From positions 310,001-374,000 of the forward strand of contig NZ_QGEG01000002.1 in the NCBI RefSeq assembly GCF_003149745.1: DNA of 64,000 nt, read 5' to 3'. Both the position numbers and the translations under genes were made by a program. The notes beneath the pieces are model-generated. The model made no database searches, was not told the origin of the DNA, and worked only from the letters and a program-made list of their open reading frames with translations. Shown here piece after piece: positions 33,651 through 43,350 of this stretch (position 1 is its first letter; each line of letters begins with the position of its first letter). This DNA comes from Flagellimonas aquimarina (GTDB lineage: Bacteria; Bacteroidota; Bacteroidia; Flavobacteriales; Flavobacteriaceae).

Positions 33651-36365
33651 CTAACGCTTGAGCGCAAAATGTCCCTTAAAAACTCTACCATCTTCCAAGG
33701 CCACCTTAAACCAATAATCCGATGCCGGTAACTCATTGTTGTTGAAAGTGCCATTCCAGCCTTGGTTTTTTGGACTTACTTGAGCCATTAATTTTCCAAA
33801 TCGGTTGTAAATTGAAATGATGCTTTCTGCTTGGAACTGATCATTAATCCCAATGATTTGCCATAGATCATTAACACCATCACCATTGGGAGTAAAAAAC
33901 TTGGGATATCCAATTACTGAGACCAAATCGGTTGAAACACCACAACCATTTTTATCTCTTACATACACCGTGATGAACCCGGGTTGAATATTTTCAAACA
34001 TTGGCGAGTCTTGATAATTGACGGCATCTATTGAATATTCATAATCACCATCTCCAGAAACAGTAATTTCTACTAGATTGTTATCAGAAATGTCTTCCAC
34101 CAGAATGTTTTCAATTTTGGCAATGTTGGAGGGTGCCACCTCAAAGCTAACTTCATTGAAACACTCGAAAACGCCGCTATTTGTTGTATAGCTATACCCC
34201 GCTTCAAGGGTATAGCTGCCAATAGAGGATATCTGTAAATCTTGCTGATCCCCAACCAGCTGAGAAGACCCCTCTATGTTTTTGAACCATCTATATAGAT
34301 CAAACCCATCTGGGGCTTTTATTGGTAGTGGAGGGCCGTCAGTACACCATAATAGTTCATTTTCGTAAGTGAATAAAGGTGTGGGATTAACTATAAGATT
34401 AATTACGTCAATATCCTCACATTCATTTATATCCTCTATTCTTACATAAATTGATGTAGAGGAGGTTCTGTAATCTCCTGAAATTGGATTTTGCTCAAGA
34501 CTTACATCTTCTAAGGATGTATAAAACGCAATATCCTGATTAGGGTAATTTATTTGCTGAAAATTGTCCAAATCAAAAAACCCCTCCAAAAACTGGTCTT
34601 CAGGTACATCATCACATGAGTAGTAAAAAAGTTCATCGTTTGGATCTAAAACAACGGACCGTACTTGAAGTTCTAACTCGCCAAAATTCTCACATCCATT
34701 TTCATCTTCAATTTTATATTGAATAGTCTGATTAAATGGTACGGAGTTAACATAGCCAATAGGATTAAGAATAGGGTTGCCTGAATTTAAATCAGCCACA
34801 GATTCGTAGAATAAAAAAGTGTAATCAAGGCTGAAAATGGCCTGTTCTAAATTGAACGATGTTACGCCATCTGTAGCATTATTTGTGTCAACATCACATT
34901 GTGCCAAAAAAATGGGGGGCGCTTCTGGTAAAGGGTTTACAGCTATGAAGCCTTCACCTATTATTGGGCATTCGCTGGGGTCGCTTAACGTTATTTCTAG
35001 GCTATAACGTCCAGAATCAGTCACATCTGCAGCATTTATTACCAATGTATTGCCGGAATTACTAATTGGACTTCCGTCCTTTTCCCAGGCATAAACTGCT
35101 CCTGGAATATTGTCGGCTTCAAGAGTGAATTGTTCCCCTTCACAGATGGTCAATGATGTTCCCGTTGAGCCATCTGCATTTTTGATTATTTCAATTCTAT
35201 CAAAAAAGGATTGAATAAAAGGGGGTAACCCTTGGGTTGCATTTCTTCCATTTAGAAAAACTGCGTTGTGTCTGTAGTTTGCGGCATCACCTTTTTCGTT
35301 AGGACTTTCTATAACGCCTAGATAGGGTGTTCCTGTAAGGTAGTTTTCCGCTATGGTCCTGTATATTTTTCCATTCTGGCCAAGTTGAAGTGCACCTCTG
35401 TACATTGCTCTTCTATCAATTTCTACTTCTGAGGCAGAAATGTTGGGTGTGGTAAGGTCATATTGGACAAGTGATGATGAGTGCCCACCTACTTGACCTG
35501 CTGGCGCATTGTTAGAGGTATGGGCATATAAGAACCTTTGGTCGGGAGAAAATTCAATACCATAGGGAAATTTATTTGGCGCGGACACCAGAATTTGATT
35601 TTGATTGGTTAACACTCCAGTACCTAAATCAAAGTCATACAAATATAGACCAGAGGCTGAGTTGGCACTTGCCAGAGTATTTCCATCTGGAGAGAATTTT
35701 AGGTATCCTCTGGGGTCAAGAACGTTAAGATCATCAAACTTGCTATCTACAGGCGTTGTATTTACACCTGCCGAAGTGACTTCGAAGGCATGGTATGTAT
35801 TGAACGGACCTGTATCCGGATTTTCAAGACCAAGAGCAACTACCCAAATGGATTTGTCCAAGCAGTTCTTTAAAACTGCCGATATCTTTTCAGAGCAAAA
35901 CCTTAAAAGATTAATGTTCTTTTGTGTTACAGCACCATTTCCTCCATTAAGTGTAAGATCTACAACAGAGTAGTTTAATCCAAAATTGGGATCATTTTCT
36001 GCAGTGGAAGTATCAACCGTAAAAATGTACAAGATATTGGGGTCATCCGGTTTTTGAACTATTATGGCAGATTGCGTGCTGGAAGGGTCACCATAAAGGC
36101 CCGCTCCATTTTGTATGATATCATGATTCTGATCATAAACGCTAATACCGTCTGTGTAGAGCAAAAGATTGCCAACAGCATCTGAAATGGAAGCACAGCC
36201 CTCAAATGTATTTATCTTACCGTCATTAAGCGGTACAACAGTTCCATCATTGTTAAACCTGATTCCAGCGCCATTTCCAAAATACCAATTAGCCGTTTCT
36301 CCTTGACCAAAAACGAAAAAGGAAAACAGGAATGAAAGAAGTAAACAAATGTATTTGTTTGGCAT
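33651..36365 (-). CDS. T9SS type B surface protein with propeller-like and Ig-like parts
   Basis: A 904-residue exported protein with a signal peptide (LLLSFLFSFFVFG, cleavage near 20). Residues about 20-390 have a repeating strand pattern with NWYFGNGAGIRFN and YGIEFSPDQRFLYAHTS, suggesting a beta-propeller. An Ig/PKD-like domain follows (WEKDGSPISNSGNTLVI). The C terminus is the T9SS type B sorting domain (FFTPNGDGVNDLWQ to FKGHFALKR). It is probably a cell-surface structural or adhesion protein. It begins 29 bases after the ABC permease gene and may share its transcript. Confidence 0.9.
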   Translation of the reverse strand: MPNKYICLLLSFLFSFFVFGQGETANWYFGNGAGIRFNNDGTVVPLNDGKINTFEGCASISDAVGNLLLYTDGISVYDQNHDIIQNGAGLYGDPSSTQSAIIVQKPDDPNILYIFTVDTSTAENDPNFGLNYSVVDLTLNGGNGAVTQKNINLLRFCSEKISAVLKNCLDKSIWVVALGLENPDTGPFNTYHAFEVTSAGVNTTPVDSKFDDLNVLDPRGYLKFSPDGNTLASANSASGLYLYDFDLGTGVLTNQNQILVSAPNKFPYGIEFSPDQRFLYAHTSNNAPAGQVGGHSSSLVQYDLTTPNISASEVEIDRRAMYRGALQLGQNGKIYRTIAENYLTGTPYLGVIESPNEKGDAANYRHNAVFLNGRNATQGLPPFIQSFFDRIEIIKNADGSTGTSLTICEGEQFTLEADNIPGAVYAWEKDGSPISNSGNTLVINAADVTDSGRYSLEITLSDPSECPIIGEGFIAVNPLPEAPPIFLAQCDVDTNNATDGVTSFNLEQAIFSLDYTFLFYESVADLNSGNPILNPIGYVNSVPFNQTIQYKIEDENGCENFGELELQVRSVVLDPNDELFYYSCDDVPEDQFLEGFFDLDNFQQINYPNQDIAFYTSLEDVSLEQNPISGDYRTSSTSIYVRIEDINECEDIDVINLIVNPTPLFTYENELLWCTDGPPLPIKAPDGFDLYRWFKNIEGSSQLVGDQQDLQISSIGSYTLEAGYSYTTNSGVFECFNEVSFEVAPSNIAKIENILVEDISDNNLVEITVSGDGDYEYSIDAVNYQDSPMFENIQPGFITVYVRDKNGCGVSTDLVSVIGYPKFFTPNGDGVNDLWQIIGINDQFQAESIISIYNRFGKLMAQVSPKNQGWNGTFNNNELPASDYWFKVALEDGRVFKGHFALKR

Positions 36366-36394
36366 TCAACAGATAAATAGTACCTGACAAGATA

Positions 36395-37228
36395 CTATAA
36401 ATCACGCTTTTTCAATAATGCATAGGACAAATAGATGAAAATGGCGGTCCAACCAAGTACAATTAGGATTTCATGCCATTGTACTTGATAGTCCAGAATA
36501 ATTTCTTCTCCTACTTGATCGGCCACGGTTTGTACGGCTTCTAGTCGGGTAATAGGTTCTTTGATGAGGTTGTACATGGATTGCAATGGAAAGAAACCCA
36601 TGACCATTTCTGTTGTATCCTTATCAAAAAGCTTCCATCTTAGAAGACCTGTAGTGATACCTTCGACTATTTGCCAAATGACAAGAAAGCCTAATGAGAA
36701 GGCGGAACGTTTTACCAGAATGCCCAAGAAAAGACAAAATGAAAAGAACCCCAGAAGTTTTACAAAGAATGCAGCGACGAATTCCAGATCAGAAAATACT
36801 ATGGACAGTTCATCATAATCGGAATAGATAGAACCAAGAATGAGTGATACCACGAACACGAACAGTGTGGATATTAAAGCAAAAGAAACAACGGTCAAAA
36901 ATTTTGACAGAATGAATTCTTTTTTTGAAAGTCCATCTATTAAATTTTGCTTTATAGTTTTGTTACTGTACTCGTTGGCCATCATGGAAACAATGACAAT
37001 TGCCAAGAATAGTTTAAAGAAAGCTGTTACAAATGTGTTGAAATGCCAGATGTAAGGAAAATTGAAAATCCCTATTTCTGCCAGATGAAATTTAATGGGA
37101 CCAATGTCAAATTTTATAGCGGCAATAAGTGCTATTGAGGTTAAAAGGGTAAAATATGAGATTATTAATATTTTACTTGCCCTATTGTTCCAGAGTTTTA
37201 TGAATTCTATTTGTAGTAAGCGTACCAT
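36395..37228 (-). CDS. ABC-2 type transporter permease
   Basis: A 277-residue membrane protein with six predicted helices. The first helix follows IEFIKLWNNRASKILI, the usual opening of ABC-2 permeases, and the long segment SKKEFILSKFLTVVSF is the typical coupling region. It pairs with the ATPase encoded 12 bases upstream. Cargo is unknown. The pair resembles the GldA/GldF export system of gliding bacteria only in general layout, and the sequence does not prove that identity. Confidence 0.85.
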   Translation of the reverse strand: MVRLLQIEFIKLWNNRASKILIISYFTLLTSIALIAAIKFDIGPIKFHLAEIGIFNFPYIWHFNTFVTAFFKLFLAIVIVSMMANEYSNKTIKQNLIDGLSKKEFILSKFLTVVSFALISTLFVFVVSLILGSIYSDYDELSIVFSDLEFVAAFFVKLLGFFSFCLFLGILVKRSAFSLGFLVIWQIVEGITTGLLRWKLFDKDTTEMVMGFFPLQSMYNLIKEPITRLEAVQTVADQVGEEIILDYQVQWHEILIVLGWTAIFIYLSYALLKKRDL

Positions 37229-37240
37229 TCGTTTTTTTGA

Positions 37241-38137
37241 TTAATTGTTTTTGGTCAAGGCTAAAAATTGTTCTTCCAAGCTTTCTTTACGTTTTACCAG
37301 ATGAGAAAGTACCATGCCTTTCTCAAATAACATTTTGTTGAGCTCTTCGGCATTCATTTCTTCTTTTAGAAAAGCAGTTAGAGTGCCATTTTCCCTTGAA
37401 ATTTTCCCAAAACTCGCATTCTTTTCTAGGAGGGCTTCCAGTTTTTCCATATCCGTTGTGCGTAATTCAAAAAAACCATGGCTTGCCAGCATGCTATCCA
37501 CAGGGCCCGAGTACAACTTCTCTCCTTTACGAAGAATTACTACATGAGAGCACACTTTTTCTACTTCATCCAGTAAATGCGATGCTAATAGGATTGTAGT
37601 GCCTTGCCCAGCAATTTTCTTTATGATTTCCCTAATTTGATGGATACCCTGGGGATCCAACCCGTTGGTGGGTTCATCTAGAATAAGAATTTCTGGGTCA
37701 TTCAATAGGGCAGATGCAATGGCCAGGCGCTGTTTCATCCCTAATGAATAAGTTTTGAACTTACTGTCTTTTCGTTCCCAAAGACCAACAAGTTGGAGTT
37801 TTTCCTCAATTTTGGTTGCTGGGACCTCTTTTATTTTGCAAACCAATTTAAGGTTCTGTATAGCAGTCATATACGGATAAAAATTGGGTCGCTCTATAAT
37901 GGCGCCAACCTTTTTTAAGGCTTCGTGTGTAGAGGTATTGCCTTCAAACCAGTTAAAGTCACCAGAAGTCCGGTTGACCACGTTTAAAATAATGCCCAAT
38001 GTGGTGGATTTACCACTGCCATTTGGTCCTAAAATGCCATAAACATTGCCTTTTTCAATTGTAAAAGACAGGTCTTTGACGGCGGTGAGGTAGCCGAATT
38101 TTTTTGTTAGATGATTTACGGTCAGTATTGTCTCCAA
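37241..38137 (-). CDS. ABC transporter ATP-binding protein (CcmA/NatA type)
   Basis: A 298-residue ATPase with Walker A GPNGSGKS at about residues 38-45, signature SLGMKQRLAIASALL at about 133-147 and Walker B ILILDEPTNGLDP at about 152-164. The C-terminal 80 residues form a regulatory extension as in multidrug and sodium-type exporters. It operates with the permease immediately downstream. It is divergent from the kinase-like gene at 38213. Confidence 0.93.
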   Translation of the reverse strand: METILTVNHLTKKFGYLTAVKDLSFTIEKGNVYGILGPNGSGKSTTLGIILNVVNRTSGDFNWFEGNTSTHEALKKVGAIIERPNFYPYMTAIQNLKLVCKIKEVPATKIEEKLQLVGLWERKDSKFKTYSLGMKQRLAIASALLNDPEILILDEPTNGLDPQGIHQIREIIKKIAGQGTTILLASHLLDEVEKVCSHVVILRKGEKLYSGPVDSMLASHGFFELRTTDMEKLEALLEKNASFGKISRENGTLTAFLKEEMNAEELNKMLFEKGMVLSHLVKRKESLEEQFLALTKNN

Positions 38138-38212
38138 AGTCGGAATCGTTTTTTGATTTGTTTATAGTAACTTGACGAGGTATAATGGATTTTGTTACAA
38201 AATAGGGAAAGA

Positions 38213-39289
38213 ATGTCCGAGGAAAAATTAATGTCCAAGAAAAAACCTGCATATCCAGTCAACAAAAAATTGGATGGATACCTGCATCGCTATAATAGAA
38301 AAATTGAAATTCCTATTTTCTATGAAGATCTATTAAGGTTTGCCGGTTCTGTTGTGGTTTATGACTCAGAAGGTGAGGATACGCTGTGGGTACGTGTATA
38401 TTACTCAGATTTTGAACGTGAGGAGATTGATCTGAGCCTTAAGAGGGTCTATTCTATTTTACATTCGGATGGTAGTGATGGAATTCTAGAATTCCTTAAT
38501 GTGGACGCTGTTGATTATTGCACTTTTGGGAACTCAAAACCCTTTAGAATCAAGATAAGGAACATTCTAAATGATAATTACACTTATTTCTATGTTAAGA
38601 AAACAGATGCTTCCAGGGTTTATGGTCTGGAGCTGGAGCATATGCTTTCACCTTATAACCTTAATTTTTTGGTCTATGGGGATACGTTGATTGAGGAGCA
38701 TATTGCCGGAATTCCAGGAGACGTATTTATTAACGATATGTTGCCCAAATGCACTGAGGCAGAAAAGGCACAATTGGCCAAGGAATTTGTAAAGTTCAAT
38801 GAGCGTTGCATGATTCGTCTGCTGGGGGATATGAGGTCCTACAATTATGTAATTGTACCAGTACATGATTTTGACCATGTGGTTTACAAGATTAGGGCCA
38901 TAGATTTTGATCAGCAATGTTTTGAAGGAAAACTAAAAGTCTATAGGCCCCAGTTCTTCAAAGAAAACTTTAAAATGGTTGAATTGGTAAGGACCAAATT
39001 GCAAAAAAACTCCGTTGATCAATACAAGATTGAAGAACGTTCAATTGTGGCCAAACGAATTTTAAGTTCAGGTAACCGAATTAAAAGACTAGTGAGTATC
39101 AGCAAAACAGATGATATTTCTTTGGAAGAGAATATTGATCAACTAAAGCTTCAAATATATGAGTTGACCAAAGACCTTAACTTTAAAAAAAGCACAACAA
39201 TGGGAGAAGTATTGTCCCTGGCCCTGGATTTTGTAAAGCGAAACTACCAAGATGTAAACATGAAACAGATTTTGGACAACAAACTTTAA
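38213..39289 (+). CDS. Conserved hypothetical protein with protein-kinase-like motifs
   Basis: A 358-residue soluble protein with no family name known to me. The middle resembles a kinase-like (PKL) fold: a possible ATP lysine in FYVKKTDASR (K129 or K130), a hinge-like segment FLVYGDTLIEEHIAGIPGD (about 152-170), a catalytic-loop-like GDMRSYNYVIV with D206 and N211 at the aminoglycoside-kinase spacing, and a metal-loop-like AIDFD with D231 and D233. The last 100 residues are helical. The start is the ATG at 38213; an ATG at 38231 is an alternative. Its 3' end overlaps the convergent ndpA-like gene by 4 bases. Confidence 0.6.
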   Translation: MSEEKLMSKKKPAYPVNKKLDGYLHRYNRKIEIPIFYEDLLRFAGSVVVYDSEGEDTLWVRVYYSDFEREEIDLSLKRVYSILHSDGSDGILEFLNVDAVDYCTFGNSKPFRIKIRNILNDNYTYFYVKKTDASRVYGLELEHMLSPYNLNFLVYGDTLIEEHIAGIPGDVFINDMLPKCTEAEKAQLAKEFVKFNERCMIRLLGDMRSYNYVIVPVHDFDHVVYKIRAIDFDQQCFEGKLKVYRPQFFKENFKMVELVRTKLQKNSVDQYKIEERSIVAKRILSSGNRIKRLVSISKTDDISLEENIDQLKLQIYELTKDLNFKKSTTMGEVLSLALDFVKRNYQDVNMKQILDNKL

Positions 39290-40344
39290 CTTTTCTGCTC
39301 TTTGTTAAAATACACTAGATAATAGTACATCTGCCGTTCTTCATCCCAACCTTTTTCTACGAATTTTTCAGCAGATTCTGGATTTATAAAGTCCATTTTT
39401 ATTTGAATATTGGTGTCTAGGTTGATTACGTTTTTTATTTTTTTACGCGCATCGGAAACCGCTTTGTTGGCAATATCAAAATTGGAAACGTCCTCAATGC
39501 TATACTTAGGTCCTTTTTCAACTTTATAGTGTTTAAACTCTGGAATAAACTCAGGGTTTTCCATTACTTCATTTAAAAAGGAACTCTCCTCAAAAGCATC
39601 ATTTTTGGCAAAATGGTTTACAGCTCTGTTCATGAAAAGTACTTCTTGTTGTTTGTCTTCTGCAGGAAGAACCACATCCTTTGCAAAGTTTTGACAGAAC
39701 TTTAGGTAGTTTTTAGTATAAAAATTTTCATCGGTCAAAGGTGCCAAGCCCAAGAAATTTTCTAACCAATATTTGGCATCATAACGATTACTGTCAACAG
39801 ATAGGACCTTATATCCCTCTTCCTTGTTCACGTTGAACACAATGCAACCCTTGTCCAATTTGTTTATGTTGATGCCTTGGCGTATCAAAATTTCCAAGTT
39901 TTGCTCTTTTTCTTTGAACTGTAGAAAATCGTGCTTTAGTTCACTTTTAAAGATTCCTACTGCATCTGTCTTTTGATTGTCGATGACCATATCTGAAAAA
40001 TGAACAACATAGACCTCTCCGCTTTTTATGTGCGGGTGATTGGATTCTTCATAAAGCAGGGTTGTAATTCTTTTAGAAATTAAATGCGATTTTGATCCGT
40101 CTTCAAAAATTTCGGAAACGGACTTAAAAATCTCATTGAATTCCAAATCCACCTCATGAGAAAATTTGAAGTAATTCTCTTCTTTTTCCCTAAATGGCTT
40201 AAAGAAATATTCTTTTAGCAGACCTGACATTTCATCATTTAACGAAAAAGGCTCTGCGGATAGAAAAATAGGTTCGTTCTTACTTTTATTGCCAACTCTG
40301 TGCAGTGAAACACTTTCAATTTGGGCAGGGTACAGGTTTAGCAT
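39286..40344 (-). CDS. Nucleoid-associated protein, NdpA/YejK family
   Basis: A 352-residue protein. The two family landmarks are the central SGEVYVVHFSDMVIDNQKTDAVGIFK (seen as VYVVHFSDM and AVGIFKSE) and the C-terminal FVEKGWDEERQMYYYLV. In E. coli YejK associates with the nucleoid; Bacteroidota members are common but little studied. It follows the PRiA4-ORF3-like gene in the minus direction and converges with the kinase-like gene. Confidence 0.8.
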   Translation of the reverse strand: MLNLYPAQIESVSLHRVGNKSKNEPIFLSAEPFSLNDEMSGLLKEYFFKPFREKEENYFKFSHEVDLEFNEIFKSVSEIFEDGSKSHLISKRITTLLYEESNHPHIKSGEVYVVHFSDMVIDNQKTDAVGIFKSELKHDFLQFKEKEQNLEILIRQGININKLDKGCIVFNVNKEEGYKVLSVDSNRYDAKYWLENFLGLAPLTDENFYTKNYLKFCQNFAKDVVLPAEDKQQEVLFMNRAVNHFAKNDAFEESSFLNEVMENPEFIPEFKHYKVEKGPKYSIEDVSNFDIANKAVSDARKKIKNVINLDTNIQIKMDFINPESAEKFVEKGWDEERQMYYYLVYFNKEQKS

Positions 40345-40371
40345 ATGTTTTTTTGATAGGTAGGTTAATTA

Positions 40372-40866
40372 TTAGTTCCAGTTTTCGTCAAAGTCAAGGT
40401 CATCATAACTGTCTAGCGAATCATCAAAGTCTATTGATGGTTTGGATTCGAACTTTTTTTCAGGAGGAGAATCGGGTAGTTCACCAAAACTGAACAACAG
40501 ATTTGGATAGACTCTTCCATCTTCCTTTTCAATGATATCCGCCAACTCAACAAAAAATGTCCACATGCTAAAAAAGTCGTAGACATAGATTAATTTTGGG
40601 TTTTGTTCGGTCATCACTTCACTAAGTCCGGTCTCATTCATTAATCTGATATCGGAACCCGTTTCGCTCATATCAAAAAGTGCAATCTCTTCATCCTGGT
40701 TCCATTCCTCATCACAAGTATAAAAGGAAGCCATTTCGCTGCCTCCAAATCCAAAAGCCTGGGTAATTGCATTATGAAAATCTTCTAAGGTACTGGCATC
40801 CTCCATTTCAATATCCCTAAAGATATCCTCCTCAGTATCAAGTATTATCCTTATTTTATAAATCAT
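40372..40866 (-). CDS. PRiA4-ORF3-like / IS1096 TnpR-like protein
   Basis: A 164-residue protein starting at the ATG giving MIYKIRIILDTEE. The opening strand, the FRDIEMEDASTLEDFHNAI helix and YTCDEEWNQDEEI fit the PRiA4_ORF3 family, a beta-grasp-like domain once described on plasmid and IS1096 elements but chromosomal in most bacteria. The C-terminal 40 residues are acidic (DFDDSLDSYDDLDFDEN). There is no sign of an insertion sequence here, so the mobile-element name is historical. Confidence 0.75.
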   Translation of the reverse strand: MIYKIRIILDTEEDIFRDIEMEDASTLEDFHNAITQAFGFGGSEMASFYTCDEEWNQDEEIALFDMSETGSDIRLMNETGLSEVMTEQNPKLIYVYDFFSMWTFFVELADIIEKEDGRVYPNLLFSFGELPDSPPEKKFESKPSIDFDDSLDSYDDLDFDENWN

Positions 40867-40909
40867 CCCCAAATTTTAAAATGGACGCAAAGTTACAACA
40901 AATAGTGTG

Positions 40910-41923
40910 TTATTTCGAGAATCTGTGTAAAGTATAGGTCATGGCCGCCAACAGAAAAAAAGCGCCAATCTGATGTGCAACCCCTAACCAAAGAGGCACG
41001 GCATATATCAATGTTAGTACGCCCAACAAAAATTGCAAACCAACTAATGCCAATAGTGCTTTGATACCATTTTTTTGCATAGCGGTACACTCAATTTTTC
41101 TGGTCCTGTACCATAAGAGAACGATAAGGCCCACAACTATGTAGGCAAGGTATCTATGAATAAACTGGACACCACTTTTACCTTCAATAAAGTTTTTAAG
41201 CAAGGGCTGTTGTTCAATGTATACCGTTTCATGAATTAGTTTGCCATCACTCATTAATGGCCAGTGGTTATGGATGAAACCAGCATCCAAACCGGCAACA
41301 AAAGCACCCCAAACAATCTGAACAATAAGAACGAACAACCCAAACCTGAGCAAGTTGCGAACCCTTTTATTGACCTCTTTTTTTGATGGGTAAATTAAGT
41401 CCAAGGCAACCCAAAGACTATAGGCAAAAGTTAAAAAAGCGGTGGTTAGGTGAGCCGCCAACCTATAATGTGAGACATCTGGGCGATCAACCAACCCACT
41501 TTTAACCATGTACCAACCCAAAAACCCTTGAAACCCGCCCATAAAAAGCAATATTAGGCACTTTTTTATGGTGGGTCTATCTAGTTTTTTTGTCAATAGA
41601 AAGAAAATGAAGGGAACAATAAAAACAATCCCTATAAATCTACCAATGACTCTATGGAACCATTCCCAGAAATAAATATTTTTAAAATCATCAAGTGTAA
41701 AATGGTAGTTCAGTTTTTGGTACTCTGGGTATTGTTTGTAGAGATCAAAAGCTTCTTGCCATTCCAACTCGTTCATCGGTGGCAGGGTACCACTGATTAG
41801 TTTATAGTCAGACATTGAAAGCCCTGAATGGGTCAGCCTAGTAATGCCGCCAACAAGCACCATTATAAAAATTAACACACAACCAATTAATAACCAGTAT
41901 ATTACAGGCTTGTTTTTTTTCAC
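40910..41923 (-). CDS. ctaA: Haem A synthase (COX15/CtaA)
   Basis: A 337-residue membrane enzyme with eight predicted helices that oxidises haem O to haem A for aa3-type oxidase. The first helix carries GGITRLTHSGLSM, a hallmark of the family, and histidines lie in WEWFHRVIGR, HYRLAAHLTTA, FIHRYLAYIV and GVAHQIGAFF, which are haem ligands. It begins one base after the cca stop, so translation is tightly coupled in the minus direction. Confidence 0.93.
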   Translation of the reverse strand: MKKNKPVIYWLLIGCVLIFIMVLVGGITRLTHSGLSMSDYKLISGTLPPMNELEWQEAFDLYKQYPEYQKLNYHFTLDDFKNIYFWEWFHRVIGRFIGIVFIVPFIFFLLTKKLDRPTIKKCLILLFMGGFQGFLGWYMVKSGLVDRPDVSHYRLAAHLTTAFLTFAYSLWVALDLIYPSKKEVNKRVRNLLRFGLFVLIVQIVWGAFVAGLDAGFIHNHWPLMSDGKLIHETVYIEQQPLLKNFIEGKSGVQFIHRYLAYIVVGLIVLLWYRTRKIECTAMQKNGIKALLALVGLQFLLGVLTLIYAVPLWLGVAHQIGAFFLLAAMTYTLHRFSK

Positions 41924-41924
41924 T

Positions 41925-43349
41925 TCAATTTGTTTTCAAATTCATTTTTTTTCCCTTTTCCAGCATAAATTGATATGCCGCTTCGTATTCATTGGGAATT
42001 TCACCATCTAAAATAGCTTCTTTGATGGCCTCCTTTAAGATTCCTATTTCTTTAGAAGGTTTTAGATTGAATACCTTCATGATTTCCTCTCCGGTAACGG
42101 GTGGTTGAAAGTTGCGTACATGATCTCTCTCCTCAACTTCCACTATTTTTCTTCTAACTATTTGAAAGTTGTTCTTGTACTTTCGTTGTTTTCTTGGATT
42201 TTTTGTGGTGATATCCGCTTCACATAAAGTCATAAGGTCCTCTACATACTCTCCAGCATCAAAAACTAATCGGCGTACGGCAGAATCGGTAACATGATCT
42301 TCAGAAAGAATAATTGGCCTAGAGCTCATCAACACCATTTTTTGCACAAATTTCATTTTATCATTCAATGGCATTCTTAGTCTTTTGAAGAGTTTATAGA
42401 CCATCTTTGATCCCACAAATTCATGCGCATGAAACGTCCACCCGTTTTTTTTATGAAAACGCTTGGTGGGCGCTTTGCCAATATCGTGCAAGAGTGCCGC
42501 CCATCTTAACCATAGGTTATCTGTGTTTTCAGAGATATTATCGACCACTTCCAGCGTGTGCCAAAAATTATCTTTGTGGCGTTGTCCTTCAATTTCTTCA
42601 ATACCCTGCAGAGCGGTGAGTTCAGGAAGAATAATATGCAACAGACTGGTTTGGTGCAATAATTTGAAGCCAATAGAAGGTTTTTTGCTCAGAATGATCT
42701 TATGAAGTTCATCTATGATTCTTTCTTTTGAAACAATCTTGATGCGTTCTTTGTTTTCAGTAATAGCCTGGAGCGATTTTAATTCTATCGTAAAGTCCAG
42801 TTGAGTAGCAAAGCGTATGGCGCGCATCATACGAAGAGGGTCATCTGAATAGGTTATACTGGGTTCTAAAGGGGTTCTGATAAGTTTTTTTTCTAAATCC
42901 CCAAGTCCATTAAAAGGATCCAGAAGTTGACCGTAGTTTAACTGATTCAATGCCAATGCGATTGCATTTATAGTAAAATCCCTTCTATTTTGGTCATCTT
43001 CTAGCGATCCATCCTCTACAACCGGTTTTCTACTGTCATGATGATAGCTTTCTTTTCTTGCTCCAACAAATTCCAGCTCTAGTTCCTGATGCTTGATCAT
43101 GGCGGTGCCAAAATTCTTAAAAATGGAAACTTGTGGCTTTCCTTTCAATTTGGAAGCCACTTTTTTAGCAAGTTCAATACCACTGCCAATGGTGACTATG
43201 TCAATATCTTTTGGAGTTCCTCTTTTTAAAAGATAATCCCTTACAAATCCTCCAATAACATAAGAATCTGTTCCTAATTCTTGAGAGGTTTCTCCAATGA
43301 GTTTAAAAATGGGGTTTTGTATTGCTTCTTTATGGAGTTCCTGCGTCAT
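41925..43349 (-). CDS. cca: CCA tRNA nucleotidyltransferase with HD domain
   Basis: A 474-residue protein that adds or repairs the 3'-CCA of tRNA. The nucleotidyltransferase head shows GGFVRDYL (33-40) and the catalytic D48-x-D50 in PKDIDIVT. RRDFTINAIA and RMMRAIRFATQL continue the family core. An HD phosphohydrolase domain follows with LLHDIGKAPT near 290, as in E. coli-type enzymes that can hydrolyse 2',3'-cyclic phosphates. It sits between sua5 and ctaA with one-base gaps. Confidence 0.95.
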   Translation of the reverse strand: MTQELHKEAIQNPIFKLIGETSQELGTDSYVIGGFVRDYLLKRGTPKDIDIVTIGSGIELAKKVASKLKGKPQVSIFKNFGTAMIKHQELELEFVGARKESYHHDSRKPVVEDGSLEDDQNRRDFTINAIALALNQLNYGQLLDPFNGLGDLEKKLIRTPLEPSITYSDDPLRMMRAIRFATQLDFTIELKSLQAITENKERIKIVSKERIIDELHKIILSKKPSIGFKLLHQTSLLHIILPELTALQGIEEIEGQRHKDNFWHTLEVVDNISENTDNLWLRWAALLHDIGKAPTKRFHKKNGWTFHAHEFVGSKMVYKLFKRLRMPLNDKMKFVQKMVLMSSRPIILSEDHVTDSAVRRLVFDAGEYVEDLMTLCEADITTKNPRKQRKYKNNFQIVRRKIVEVEERDHVRNFQPPVTGEEIMKVFNLKPSKEIGILKEAIKEAILDGEIPNEYEAAYQFMLEKGKKMNLKTN

Positions 43350-43350
43350 T

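Noticed and set aside
36395..38137. Calling the ABC pair GldA/GldF of gliding motility
   Set aside because: The general layout fits many ABC-2 exporters and no gliding-specific feature can be seen; only the neighbouring T9SS genes point that way.
40372..40866. Insertion sequence suggested by the IS1096 TnpR-like name
   Set aside because: There is no transposase and I see no terminal repeats; the family is chromosomal in most bacteria.
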